DNA of 64,000 nt from WRGT01 sp964450405 (GCA_964450405.1 CAYVCQ010000003.1:186001-250000), one strand, 5' to 3'. Positions 33,989 to 43,205 are shown, numbered from the stretch's first letter. Notes: generated from the sequence alone by a model not told the origin. Numbers and translations: made by a program.

Positions 33989-34924
33989 ATGAATTTAACA
34001 ATTATTATTAAAGCATTGAATATAGTTATAATTATTACTTTCCCTTTTCTCTTTATCGGGATTATAAATAAAACCAAAGCTTTCTGGGGCGGGAGAAAGG
34101 GAGCTTCAATATTCCAGCCTTATTACGATTTTATTAAACTGATGAAAAAAGGTGAAGTAATAAGCAATGTCACTTCAGGAGTTTTCTTTTTTTTTCCTGT
34201 AATTTCACTTTCATCAGTAATCTTCGCCGGACTTCTTCTACCTGTCATCGAGCATAAAGCAGTTATAAGTTTTGAGGGCAGTTTTATTCTATTTGCATAC
34301 ATTCTAGCTCTTGGTAAATTTTTCAGCATAATAGGAGCACTCGACACCGGCAGCAGTTTCGAAGGAATGGGAGCAAGCAGAGAGGCTTTTTTTACGAGTA
34401 TTCCTGAACCGGCATTTTTTATTATTCTTGGATCAATATCAATTTTCGGAGAGATCAACTCCTTCGAAAATCTCTTCGGACTCTACCACGCAGGATCGGA
34501 ACTGAGCCTGCTTATAGTAGTACTAATTGTGATAATACTGTTTATTATTCTTCTTGTCGAAGGGAGCCGCATACCGATTGATGATCCGAATACTCACCTT
34601 GAACTTACAATGATCCACGAGGTAATGGTTCTGGACAACTCCGGTCCGTCACTTGCACTGATTCAGTACTCATCCGCAATGAAGATGCTAGTACTTTCAA
34701 GTCTGATACTTAACTTTATTATTCCATACAGTGCCGGTCCCCTGCTGCATTGCGCATGGTATGCCGCGGGATTTATTGCAGCTGCAGTCACCACGGGAAC
34801 AGTTGAAATGCTCACCGCAAGATTCCGAATAGTGAGAGTCCCCGATTTCGTATTCACAATTGTCGGTATGTCGCTCATGGTGATGTTCATCATACTCCTT
34901 TATTATTACGGAGGGAGACGTTAA
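33989..34924 (+). CDS. hyfC: NuoH-like membrane subunit (HyfC/HycD)
   Basis: A 311-residue membrane protein of the complex-I subunit 1 / NuoH family. Conserved segments include KTKAFWGGRKGASIFQPYYD, FIKLMKKGEVISNVTSGVFF, LDTGSSFEGMGASREAFFTS, the loop VEGSRIPIDDPNTHLELTM and the following HEVMVLDNSGP. This subunit forms the joint between the peripheral Fe-S arm and the membrane arm. About eight hydrophobic helices are visible. It lies 6 bases after hyfB and directly abuts hyfE. Confidence 0.92.
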   Translation: MNLTIIIKALNIVIIITFPFLFIGIINKTKAFWGGRKGASIFQPYYDFIKLMKKGEVISNVTSGVFFFFPVISLSSVIFAGLLLPVIEHKAVISFEGSFILFAYILALGKFFSIIGALDTGSSFEGMGASREAFFTSIPEPAFFIILGSISIFGEINSFENLFGLYHAGSELSLLIVVLIVIILFIILLVEGSRIPIDDPNTHLELTMIHEVMVLDNSGPSLALIQYSSAMKMLVLSSLILNFIIPYSAGPLLHCAWYAAGFIAAAVTTGTVEMLTARFRIVRVPDFVFTIVGMSLMVMFIILLYYYGGRR

Positions 34925-35530
34925 ATGGAAATACTTATCATTTTTTTCTGTATCACAATGCTTATTATTTCAGCAGTAAGCCGTATTGAAGAGTATATCA
35001 AAATGATTGCTCTACAGGGATTTATTCTTTTTCTTATGAGCGTTATCGAGTTCAGAAACATTGATATTACTCACTTTATAATTATGGTGCTTGAAACACT
35101 GGGGATGAAAACAATTATCATGCCTATGTTTTTAATGTATATAGTCCGGAAAAATGAAATCACGCGGGAGCTTCAGCCGTATTTATCCAACTTCTACTCT
35201 ATTCTTATTACAACGGGGATTTATGTTGCGGGGTTGTTCATCTCTTTCTGGGTCTCCGGTGTGGCTCACGATATACGGCCTCTACATTTCGGTCTCTCCA
35301 TAGCGACAATGCTTGCGGCGATGTTCATTATAGTAAACCGTAAAAAAGTTATCACACATGTTCTCGGTTATATGATTTTTGAGAACGGAATATTTTTACT
35401 CTCATTATCCATGGCGGGAGAGATGCCGATCATCGTAGACCTTGGAGTAATGCTCGATCTTTTTGTGGGGATTTTCCTTCTTGGAATCTTTGTCAATGCA
35501 ATACATGAAAAAGAGAGTGAGAAGCTATGA
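34925..35530 (+). CDS. hyfE: HyfE-like membrane subunit
   Basis: 201 residues with six or seven hydrophobic segments. Features of HyfE (a NuoK-like subunit) are IALQGFILFLMSVIEFR, FIIMVLETLGMKTIIMPMFL with the conserved acidic residue inside a helix, and YMIFENGIFLLSLSMAGEMP with the second one. The ATG follows the hyfC stop with no gap, and its own end overlaps hyfF by 4 bases (ATGA). It is part of the membrane arm. Confidence 0.88.
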   Translation: MEILIIFFCITMLIISAVSRIEEYIKMIALQGFILFLMSVIEFRNIDITHFIIMVLETLGMKTIIMPMFLMYIVRKNEITRELQPYLSNFYSILITTGIYVAGLFISFWVSGVAHDIRPLHFGLSIATMLAAMFIIVNRKKVITHVLGYMIFENGIFLLSLSMAGEMPIIVDLGVMLDLFVGIFLLGIFVNAIHEKESEKL

Positions 35531-36951
35531 TTGGATTCCTGATAGTTTTCCCTCCCGCAGCTGCGGTAATACTATTTCTGCTTAAATCAGATTTCCTCAA
35601 CAGGAGTATCACAACTCTATACTCTGCAATATATCTGATCATTGCAGTTTCTTTTACAATACAAAGACCATCGGACATGGAACCGTACTTCATGGTGGAT
35701 TCACTTAATATTATTTTTATTTTAGTGACAGCGATACTCTACTTCGGGATTTCCCTAAGCAATATAACATACTTTAAAGATTCCGGTGTTCCCGTTAAAA
35801 AACAGACCACCTACTATATCTCACTTATGCTTTTTGTCGGATCAATGAACGGTTTTATCCTCAGCCAGCACCTGGGACTCAATTGGGTGTTCCTTGAGGC
35901 TACCACTCTTGCAACTGCTTTTCTTATTTACTTTGACAAAACAGATGAGGCACTTGATGCAGCATGGAAATATATCTTCATCTGTACTATAGGAATCTCC
36001 TTCGCATTTGTTGGTATAATATTTATATCAAAAGGTGTCGGCGGCAGCGTCGAGGAATTATTCTACAGCAACCTTTATCTTAATGCAAAAAATATTGATA
36101 CATTCTGGATAAATATCGGATTTCTATTTATCGTTCTCGGGTACGGCACAAAGATGGGACTTGCACCGATGCATTCATGGCTCCCCGATGCGCATTCAGA
36201 AGCACCGTCTCCGATGTCAGCTATGCTGTCCGGAACGCTTCTTAATCTTGCGTTCCTGGGAATACTGAGAGTTTACAAGATTATGATTGCTGCTGATGAT
36301 CTTCTCTTTGCCAGAAATATTCTTCTTATCATGGGAGTTTTATCACTGGTGTTCAGTGCGGCATTTATACTGAAAATAAAGAACTACAAGAAGATGCTGG
36401 CATACTCCTCAATCGAAAATATGGGGATCATTGCAATTGGTATCTGTATCGGCGGTCCCGGAGTTTTTGCAGCTTTTCTTCACATGATCGGACATTCGCT
36501 CACGAAGGCATCGTTCTTCCTCACTGCGGGAAATATCCTTCACCGCTACAAAACAAAAGAATCAGGAAAGATCAATAGTCTTATGCACAATGATTACAAG
36601 ACCGGAACTCTCTGGCTGCTTTCATTTGTCAGCATTGCTGCACTCCCCCCTTTCCCTCTTTTTATTTCAGAGTTTATGATTGTACGTGAGATGATCGGTC
36701 AGGGACGGATCATCCTTACTGTGATATTTCTTCTTTTACTGACAATCATACTTTACGGTATGGCTAAAACAATATTCAGAATGCTCTTTGGAAATGATGA
36801 CAATAAACCGGGAGAGCATTTTTATGACGGGATTCTCCTTTATCTTCCTCAAATAATATTTATTACTCTTCTTCTTATTCTGGGAGTTTACATCCCCGGT
36901 CCGGTTATGAAAATTCTGAACGATGCTGTATCAATGATCGGCATTAAATAA
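35527..36951 (+). CDS. hyfF: Antiporter-like subunit (HyfF/NuoN-M-like)
   Basis: A 474-residue polytopic member of the NuoL/M/N family. It has GLNWVFLEATTLATAFLIYF (conserved Glu), GYGTKMGLAPMHSWLPDAHS (conserved Lys), PSPMSAMLSGTLLNLAFLGI, YKKMLAYSSIENMGIIAIGI and ALPPFPLFISEFMIVREMIG. It is the second ion-translocating subunit of the complex, which also contains the HyfB-type protein. There is a 4-base overlap with hyfE, and GGGAGG precedes the next gene. Confidence 0.92.
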   Translation: MIGFLIVFPPAAAVILFLLKSDFLNRSITTLYSAIYLIIAVSFTIQRPSDMEPYFMVDSLNIIFILVTAILYFGISLSNITYFKDSGVPVKKQTTYYISLMLFVGSMNGFILSQHLGLNWVFLEATTLATAFLIYFDKTDEALDAAWKYIFICTIGISFAFVGIIFISKGVGGSVEELFYSNLYLNAKNIDTFWINIGFLFIVLGYGTKMGLAPMHSWLPDAHSEAPSPMSAMLSGTLLNLAFLGILRVYKIMIAADDLLFARNILLIMGVLSLVFSAAFILKIKNYKKMLAYSSIENMGIIAIGICIGGPGVFAAFLHMIGHSLTKASFFLTAGNILHRYKTKESGKINSLMHNDYKTGTLWLLSFVSIAALPPFPLFISEFMIVREMIGQGRIILTVIFLLLLTIILYGMAKTIFRMLFGNDDNKPGEHFYDGILLYLPQIIFITLLLILGVYIPGPVMKILNDAVSMIGIK

Positions 36952-36961
36952 GGGAGGAGTT

Positions 36962-38479
36962 ATGAACTGGAAGAAATTCAACTGCAGCGCTCCGATTAAA
37001 ACTGAAGATATCCCATGCGTGTCAATGGACGATCTGAGAGCCGATATAATAAATAAAGTAATTATAGAGGAGAAAAGAGTTATTGCATTCTTCGGAGTTC
37101 CCCTGGGAGATATTACAAATCTATACATAATACTTGGAGATGATACAATATCAAGATTATTTATAACTTCAGTAAAATTCAGCAGAGATATAAAAACATA
37201 CATATCACTCACTCAGGATATTCCATCACTTCATCTCTTCGAACGCGAATTCTTTGAAGAGACAGGAATTATACCCGAAGGACATCCATGGCTTAAACCG
37301 GTTAGATACAGCAAAGATCACAAAACCAGAACCGGTACAATAGAACAATATCCATTTTATTCTATGGAAGGTGATGAACTGCACGAGGTTGCCGTGGGTC
37401 CGGTTCATGCAGGAGTAATAGAGCCGGGACATTTCAGATTTATGTGTCACGGCGAGGATGTCTTCCATCTTGAAATTCAGCTGGGATACCAGCACCGTGG
37501 TATAGAAAGATTACTTATCAATAAAATAAACTCTTCATCCGGAACAAATATTTTTTTTCCGCAGATAGCTGAAAAGATCGCAGGAGACAGCGCTGTTGCA
37601 CATTCATCCACCTATGCAACTCTGATGGAAACTATCACCGGTACAGATATTCCACAGACCGCGATGAAAATCCGTGCCATTACACTTGAACTTGAACGTG
37701 TCGCAGTTCATATTGGAGACCTTGCTGCAGTGTTTAATGATATCGGGTTTCTCATGGGAAGCTCAACCTTCGGAGCGCTACGTACAGTTATAATTAATAC
37801 AACTCTTGCAATATGCGGCAGCAGATTCGGCATGGGACTTATTCGAGTCGGCGGAGTAAATTACAATATTACTCCGGAAATATCCGGGCAGATTCTGAAT
37901 AATATAAATTTTGTTCAGAAAAAAATTGAAAAACTTATACCTCTTTCAATGCTTGAACAGCCATCGGTACTGACAAGACTTGAAGGAACCGGCATAGTAG
38001 ATACTCATACGGCAAAGCTCATCGGAATGGTCGGCCCTGCTGCAAGAGCATCGGGTGTGCATATCGATATTCGTACAGATTACCCATCCGGTATGTACAA
38101 ACAATATCCCGCAAGAAAAATTGTTCTAGAGAAAGGAGACGTTTTCTCCAGATGCTACATCCGTTATGTTGAGATGATTCACTCATTCAACTACATACGG
38201 GAACAGCTTGGAATAATTAGCGACAACTTAATTTTTACTCCAGCAGAAAACAGACTTCCAGTAAACACCCTTGCCATTTCAATGACTGAGGGATGGCGTG
38301 GTGAAATTGCACATGCTGCAGTGACAGATGACAAAGGGAATCTGATAAGATACAAAATCAAAGATCCCTCATTCAACAACTGGTACGGCCTTGCACTTGC
38401 ACTGCGCAATAATGGCATATCAGACTTTCCTCTCTGCAACAAAAGTTTCAACTTATCATATTGCGGACATGATCTCTAG
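36962..38479 (+). CDS. hyfG: NuoCD-like fused large subunit without Ni-binding cysteines (Ehr type)
   Basis: 505 residues. A NuoC-like N-terminal domain (about 1-125) is fused to a hydrogenase-large-subunit/NuoD-like domain: AVGPVHAGVIEPGHFRF (about 150-166), EIQLGYQHRGIERLL, TLELERVAVHIGDLAAVFND and a closing FNLSYCGHDL. In [NiFe] group-4 hydrogenases nickel is held by CxxC pairs at both ends. Here the first site reads AEKIAGDSAVAHS (about 203-215) and the second DPSFNNWYGL (from D468), with no Cys in either. A [NiFe] site cannot form, so this is an energy-converting hydrogenase-related (Ehr) or complex-I-like subunit rather than a hydrogenase. The electron partner is unknown. Confidence 0.9.
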   Translation: MNWKKFNCSAPIKTEDIPCVSMDDLRADIINKVIIEEKRVIAFFGVPLGDITNLYIILGDDTISRLFITSVKFSRDIKTYISLTQDIPSLHLFEREFFEETGIIPEGHPWLKPVRYSKDHKTRTGTIEQYPFYSMEGDELHEVAVGPVHAGVIEPGHFRFMCHGEDVFHLEIQLGYQHRGIERLLINKINSSSGTNIFFPQIAEKIAGDSAVAHSSTYATLMETITGTDIPQTAMKIRAITLELERVAVHIGDLAAVFNDIGFLMGSSTFGALRTVIINTTLAICGSRFGMGLIRVGGVNYNITPEISGQILNNINFVQKKIEKLIPLSMLEQPSVLTRLEGTGIVDTHTAKLIGMVGPAARASGVHIDIRTDYPSGMYKQYPARKIVLEKGDVFSRCYIRYVEMIHSFNYIREQLGIISDNLIFTPAENRLPVNTLAISMTEGWRGEIAHAAVTDDKGNLIRYKIKDPSFNNWYGLALALRNNGISDFPLCNKSFNLSYCGHDL

Positions 38480-38490
38480 GAGAACCGGGC

Positions 38491-39255
38491 ATGATCAATC
38501 TAATCAGAACAAGAATAATTCAGCGGAAACAATATATTTCTAATATCCGGAATGCGGAGGTAAAAGCTCCATTCAGAGGATTCCCGAAAGTCGCAAACAA
38601 CTGCAGCAAATGCGGCCTCTGCAGAGACTCCTGCCCGAGCGGTGCAATTGAAATTTCTCCCGTCAGAATAGATCTCGGAAGATGTACTTTCTGCGGCGAG
38701 TGTCAAAGGCTGTGTTCCGATAACTGCATAGAATTTTCAACATTACATAAAATTTCATCCGATAATAGAGAGAAACTTATAATTTCAGCTGACTATGATT
38801 ACAGCGGGTTCAGTAAAACTGCCATAGATGCACGAAAAAGTATACATAAACTATTCGGAAGATCTTTAAAATTAAGATCGGTCTCAGCGGGCGGATGCAG
38901 TGCCTGCGAGATGGAGCTTGCCGCCTGTTCAAATGTGAACTTCGACATGGGGAGATTCGGAATAGAAATAGTCGCCTCACCGAAACATGCTGACGGTATA
39001 ATAATCACAGGTCCGATTACCGGAAACATGAGTATGGCACTCCACGATGCATATTATTGCACTACTCCCGAAAGAATTGTTATTTCCATGGGAGCATGTG
39101 CAATCAGCGGAGGAGTTTTCGACGGATCTTCAGAACTCAGTAGAGATTTTGTCGAAAAAATCAAACCGGATCTTTATATCCCCGGATGCCCGGTACACCC
39201 CCTTACATTTATAAATGGCGTTCTGGATTTTCTGGGTGTGCAGGGACAATCCTAG
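38491..39255 (+). CDS. Fused ferredoxin (HyfH/NuoI-like) and small subunit (HyfI/NuoB-like)
   Basis: 254 residues. The N-terminal part (about 30-85) is a two-cluster ferredoxin with CSKCGLCRDSCPSGAIEI and CTFCGECQRLCSDNC. The C-terminal part (about 125-250) is the NuoB/HyfI small subunit with the N2-type cluster ligands in GGCSACEMEL, GACAISGG and PGCPVHPL. In most Hyf and complex-I operons these are two genes, so the fusion puts three [4Fe-4S] centres on one chain leading to the large subunit. The stop codon lies at the centre of a 44-bp palindrome, and the last residues (GVQGQS) are encoded by that repeat. Confidence 0.9.
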   Translation: MINLIRTRIIQRKQYISNIRNAEVKAPFRGFPKVANNCSKCGLCRDSCPSGAIEISPVRIDLGRCTFCGECQRLCSDNCIEFSTLHKISSDNREKLIISADYDYSGFSKTAIDARKSIHKLFGRSLKLRSVSAGGCSACEMELAACSNVNFDMGRFGIEIVASPKHADGIIITGPITGNMSMALHDAYYCTTPERIVISMGACAISGGVFDGSSELSRDFVEKIKPDLYIPGCPVHPLTFINGVLDFLGVQGQS

Positions 39256-39275
39256 GATTGTCCCTACACACCCAG
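39232..39275. repeat. 44-bp palindrome overlapping the end of the Ehr operon
   Basis: CTGGGTGTGCAGGGACAATCCT | AGGATTGTCCCTACACACCCAG (22-base arms, one mismatch). The stop codon TAG 39253-39255 spans its centre. It may also act as the operon's terminator hairpin. Related palindromes lie at 39376 and 40944. Confidence 0.88.
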
Positions 39276-39375
39276 ACATTTGTCCCTACAATCCCGAACA
39301 GTTGACCATACATGTTTTCCTTGACAAAATCTCCCTTTATCCGACATAATCAAAAATAATCATTAATTCTAATTT

Positions 39376-39403
39376 GTATGGACAATACTATGATTGTCCA
39401 TAC
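39376..39403. repeat. 28-bp palindrome just upstream of the DUF1846 gene
   Basis: GTATGGACAATACT / ATGATTGTCCATAC, near-perfect, ending 17 bases before ATG 39421. It has the same GGACAAT...ATTGTCC core as the elements at 39232 and 40944. Confidence 0.8.
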
Positions 39404-39420
39404 ATAAAAAGGAGCATCTC

Positions 39421-40938
39421 ATGAACCATGCCGGATTTGATAATGAACTATATCTGAAAGAGCAGACCGAAGCTATTCTTGGCCGTGTACGCGATTCCAG
39501 ATTTGATAAACTATATCTGGAGTTCGGAGGTAAAATACTCTTCGATTACCATGCTTCCCGTGTCCTGCCCGGTTTTGATCCTAATGTAAAAATGAAACTT
39601 CTCGCAGGAATGAAAGATTCTGTGGAAGTTATAATGTGCATCTGTGCAATAGATATCGAACGGAAAAAGATGCGTGCAGATTTCGGTATTACATACGATG
39701 TTGATACACTGAAAACAATTGATGATTTCGGCAAATGGGGAATACATGTTAGCGCAGTCGTAATTACAAGATATTCAGAACAGCCCGGAGCTCAATCTTT
39801 TCTGAATAAGCTTGAAAGACGCGGTGTTAAAGTATACACACATAAATTCACAAAGGGTTATCCGACTGATGTTGATCTCATAGTAAGTGAAGAAGGTTAC
39901 GGAGCCAATAAATATATTGAGACAGAAAGACCTATAGTGGTTGTAACAGGTCCCGGACCTGGAAGCGGAAAACTCGCCACATGTCTTTCACAACTTTATC
40001 ATGAACATAAACGCGGAATAAATGCAACATATTCCAAATTTGAAACATTCCCGATATGGAATCTTCCATTAAAACATCCGGTAAACACTGCCTATGAATC
40101 AGCCACAGCTGAAATGAAAGATGTAAACATGATAGATCATTTTCATCTTGAGGCATTCAATGAAAAAACAGTAAACTACAACCGCGACATTGAAGCATTC
40201 CCTCTTCTGCAGAGAATACTTGAAAAAATTACCGAGGCGCCATCGTACTACAAATCCCCAACAGATATGGGTGTAAACAGAGCTGGTTTTGCAATAATAA
40301 ACGATGAGAAGGTACGCTATGCTTCACATCAGGAGATAATAAGAAGATACTTCCGGTATTCATGTGAATATGCAATGGGTTTATGCGACAGAGATACAGT
40401 GGAACGGGTTGAAGTTCTGATGAAGGATACGGGACTTAAAGCAGAGGATAGACCTGTTGTTGAACATGCGCGCAATGCTGCTGAAACTGCAAAAGAAAAA
40501 CAGAAAGGAAATAAAGGAGTATTCAGCGGTGCAGCACTGCAGCTGCCGTCGGGAGAGATAGTAACAGGATACAATTCACCGCTGCTCCATGCGACATCAA
40601 GTCTTGTCCTGAACGCAGTAAAAAAACTTGCCGGCATACCGCAGGAGATCGACCTGCTCGCTCCATTTATTCTTACTTCGTTAATGAATTTCAAAGAGAA
40701 TATACTTAACGGCACACCCATAAGCCTTGATCTGGAGGAAACTCTTATTGCCCTTGCAATCGGTGCTGCAGGTAATCCCAGTGCAGATGCCGCAGTGATC
40801 AAACTAAAGGAATTATCAGGATGCGAAGTTCATCTTACACATATGCCCACTCCGGGAGATGCTGCAGGACTCCGCAAACTCGGACTCAACACCACCAGCG
40901 ATCCGGACTTTTCTTCAAAGGCTTTATATATCGGCTAG
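39421..40938 (+). CDS. DUF1846 domain-containing protein
   Basis: 505 residues matching the DUF1846 family along its length: FDNELYLKEQTEAILGRVR, KLYLEFGGKILFDYHASRVL, GFDPNVKMKLLAGMKD, VVVTGPGPGSGKLATCLSQL (P-loop-like Gly/Ser/Lys stretch, about residues 176-195), KFETFPIWNLPLKHPVN and a C-terminal helical region. The family is cytosolic and conserved in Firmicutes and some other anaerobes; its biochemical role is not established as far as I know. The start is ATG 39421 with AAAAGGAG upstream; an in-frame TTG at 39394 lies inside a palindrome. Both ends of the gene are bracketed by GGACAAT palindromes. Confidence 0.9.
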   Translation: MNHAGFDNELYLKEQTEAILGRVRDSRFDKLYLEFGGKILFDYHASRVLPGFDPNVKMKLLAGMKDSVEVIMCICAIDIERKKMRADFGITYDVDTLKTIDDFGKWGIHVSAVVITRYSEQPGAQSFLNKLERRGVKVYTHKFTKGYPTDVDLIVSEEGYGANKYIETERPIVVVTGPGPGSGKLATCLSQLYHEHKRGINATYSKFETFPIWNLPLKHPVNTAYESATAEMKDVNMIDHFHLEAFNEKTVNYNRDIEAFPLLQRILEKITEAPSYYKSPTDMGVNRAGFAIINDEKVRYASHQEIIRRYFRYSCEYAMGLCDRDTVERVEVLMKDTGLKAEDRPVVEHARNAAETAKEKQKGNKGVFSGAALQLPSGEIVTGYNSPLLHATSSLVLNAVKKLAGIPQEIDLLAPFILTSLMNFKENILNGTPISLDLEETLIALAIGAAGNPSADAAVIKLKELSGCEVHLTHMPTPGDAAGLRKLGLNTTSDPDFSSKALYIG

Positions 40939-40943
40939 TCCTT

Positions 40944-40977
40944 TCAGTATGGACAATCCTAGGATTGTCCATACTGA
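40944..40977. repeat. 34-bp perfect palindrome after the DUF1846 gene
   Basis: TCAGTATGGACAATCCT | AGGATTGTCCATACTGA, perfect over 17-base arms, beginning 6 bases after the stop codon. It could double as a transcription-slowing hairpin but lacks a T-run. Confidence 0.9.
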
Positions 40978-41259
40978 TTAAAGTAAATATTATAAACACA
41001 TTTAAATTAGAAATGTACATTTACTAACCACAAATATCTCAATAAACTCCATTTTTCCACTACAAATCTTCTTTTATGTTTAACTAATTAACATTTTTCC
41101 AATATATACTCATTTTTTTGCCATATATATACATTATTTTATTTACATATTTTAAGTGTTTTTGTACAGTAAAAAGACGTCTGGACGGAAGCTTTTCGAT
41201 ATTCAAACAAAAACATAAAAAACTTAAAATGCTTACCATACTGTATGAAGGAGGAAGTA
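40978..41259. other. AT-rich leader region before gctA
   Basis: About 280 very AT-rich bases that must hold the gctAB promoter. I see no hairpin, riboswitch consensus or convincing ORF of its own. Confidence 0.35.
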
Positions 41260-42372
41260 ATGGGAAAGTTCAACTACAACAAAGAGGTACTCGCCAATCT
41301 TCGAATTGACGAAAAAGAAACTCATCTTCTCGACAGGCTGCTTGATTTTGATTCTGCAAGAGATGCTCATGCAAAAAAAAGTCACGCAGCAATAGACAAG
41401 AGACTTTCACTCAAGGAGGCTATCGGGGAATATGTAAAAGATGGAGACATCTTAACTGATACCGGTTTTGCCTACGTAAGAACACCGATAGCCGCATATT
41501 TTGAAATTATACGTCAGGGTATAAAGGGACTTCAGAATATCGGATCACCATCTACAAACCAGAGCTACATGACAAACTTTGGAACTGTTACTCATTCACA
41601 CTGGTCATATGTCGGCGCAGAGATGAGAGGCACAGACCGGAACATGTCGCGTAACGTTAAGTCCGGAAAAACCAAAATTCTTTCCGAATGGAGTCACGGA
41701 TCCATGGCCCAGGGTTTTAAGGCTGCTCAGCTTGGAGTTCCCGGTATGTACTCAAAACAGCTGCTAGGATCTGACATTTTAAAATATAATCCGTTTGTAA
41801 AACAGGTTGATAATCCGATGAAAACAGAAAAAGATCCATGTGTTTTCGTCCCGGCTCTATATCCCGATGTTACCATCATTCATGTCCATCAGGCGGACAA
41901 ATTCGGAAATGCAAAAATTTACGGACCAATTGTTAATGATGCCGCAATTGCAGCTGCTGCAAGAAAAGTAATCATTACTGCTGAAGAGATTGTTCCTCCA
42001 GGGGCATTCAGAAATGATAACAAGGGTGTCGTTATCCCATTTGTATATGTTGATGCCGTGGTGGAAATGCCCTATGGCGCTCTTATCGGTTCCATGCCAG
42101 GCCTCTACTACTGGCCCAGAAGAATGTGGGAAAAAGCCCTCAGATACTGGACCTACGAAGAGGGTAAAATGGATGAATTCTATGAAACCTTTATCGTGGG
42201 ATGCAAAGATCAGTTTGATATTATAGACAAGCTGCTTGGCGGATCAAAATGGATGGTAAATGCAAAAAGATTAACCAAAGCTGAAGAATATGATAATGAA
42301 GATGAGGGAGTTGATTTCAACTACAAGGAATGGACAAGAGACGATCCTAATCCTGAAGATCTCTCATACTAA
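41260..42372 (+). CDS. gctA: Glutaconate CoA-transferase subunit A-like (CoA-transferase family I)
   Basis: A 370-residue alpha-type CoA-transferase: RLSLKEAIGEYVKDGDILTD (about residues 46-65), FEIIRQGIKGLQNIGSPSTN, KILSEWSHGSMAQGFKAAQL, GVPGMYSKQLLGSDILKYNP, CVFVPALYPDVTIIHVHQAD and KVIITAEEIVPPGAFRND. It is longer than the roughly 320-residue Acidaminococcus GctA owing to a C-terminal extension. With the beta subunit it would move CoA between acetyl-CoA and a dicarboxylate such as glutaconate, as in glutamate fermentation; the substrate cannot be fixed from sequence. AAGGAGG placed 5 bases before ATG 41260 decides the start over ATG 41245. GctB follows after 32 bases. Confidence 0.85.
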   Translation: MGKFNYNKEVLANLRIDEKETHLLDRLLDFDSARDAHAKKSHAAIDKRLSLKEAIGEYVKDGDILTDTGFAYVRTPIAAYFEIIRQGIKGLQNIGSPSTNQSYMTNFGTVTHSHWSYVGAEMRGTDRNMSRNVKSGKTKILSEWSHGSMAQGFKAAQLGVPGMYSKQLLGSDILKYNPFVKQVDNPMKTEKDPCVFVPALYPDVTIIHVHQADKFGNAKIYGPIVNDAAIAAAARKVIITAEEIVPPGAFRNDNKGVVIPFVYVDAVVEMPYGALIGSMPGLYYWPRRMWEKALRYWTYEEGKMDEFYETFIVGCKDQFDIIDKLLGGSKWMVNAKRLTKAEEYDNEDEGVDFNYKEWTRDDPNPEDLSY

Positions 42373-42404
42373 TTTAACCAGTATATAACAATGGAGGAAA
42401 TAAA

Positions 42405-43190
42405 ATGAACGATCAGAGACCGGCTAATCCTTTAGAAATGATTGCTTATGTTCTCGCTCAGCAGATAAATGATGGAGAAGTTGTATATATAGGAACAGGA
42501 CTCCCCATGGTTGCAGGGATTCTTGCAAAAAAAACACACGCTCCTAATATGACTATGGTTTATGAGTCAGGTGCGCAGAATCCTATACCGGGAGCAATGC
42601 CCTGGTCAGTTGGAGGTCCGGCCACATGGAGAAAATCACCAATGATTCTTGAAATGGCATACTCATTCGGACAGCTTTACAACGGTTATGTTGATAAAGC
42701 TTTCCTTGGATATGCACAGCTTGACATGTATGGAAATGTAAATACCCACATGATAGGGGGAGATTTCCACAACTATAAAAACAGACTTACCGGCTCAGGA
42801 GGTAATAACGACCTGTCATCACTGGCTAAAACTCTTGTGCTTGTTGGACTGCAGAGTCCTCAAAAGTTTGTTAAGAATGTTGACTTCGTTACATCTCCCG
42901 GATTTATGACAGGGGGAAACTCACGCAAAGAAGCCGGACTTGTAGGAGGAGGACCAATAGCAGTAATAACTTCCGCTGGAACATACGACTTTGAGCCTGA
43001 AAGTAAAAGAATGAGGATACACTCTCTTCATCCCGGAGTATCACCGGAACTTGCACAGCTTGCAAGCGGATTTGAGCTTCTTAAACCTTCAGGTGAGATA
43101 CCGGTAACACCCGTTCCGACTCAGGATATTATTGATATTCTCAGAAGAGAAGTAGACCCCAGAGGTGTTTTTACCTCAATGCCTAGTTAG
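42405..43190 (+). CDS. gctB: Glutaconate CoA-transferase subunit B-like
   Basis: 261 residues, equal in length to known GctB. Features are VVYIGTGLPMVAGILAKKTH (about residues 26-45), MTMVYESGAQNPIPG with the expected active-site Glu that forms the CoA thioester (about 53), DKAFLGYAQLDMYGNVNTHM, GSGGNNDLSSLAKTLVLVGL and VDFVTSPGFM. It forms a heteromeric enzyme with the preceding subunit. GGAGG stands 9 bases before the ATG. A strong terminator follows, so gctAB is a two-gene transcript. Confidence 0.87.
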   Translation: MNDQRPANPLEMIAYVLAQQINDGEVVYIGTGLPMVAGILAKKTHAPNMTMVYESGAQNPIPGAMPWSVGGPATWRKSPMILEMAYSFGQLYNGYVDKAFLGYAQLDMYGNVNTHMIGGDFHNYKNRLTGSGGNNDLSSLAKTLVLVGLQSPQKFVKNVDFVTSPGFMTGGNSRKEAGLVGGGPIAVITSAGTYDFEPESKRMRIHSLHPGVSPELAQLASGFELLKPSGEIPVTPVPTQDIIDILRREVDPRGVFTSMPS

Positions 43191-43205
43191 CAAATAGAAT
43201 CAAGT

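Noticed and set aside
36962..38479. Functional [NiFe] hydrogenase large subunit
   Set aside because: Both CxxC nickel-ligand motifs are missing, so the hydrogenase label was not accepted despite the operon resemblance.
40329..40802. 157-codon minus-strand frame inside the DUF1846 gene
   Set aside because: Antisense shadow of a well-supported gene, with biased Ser/Ala/Arg composition and no ribosome site.
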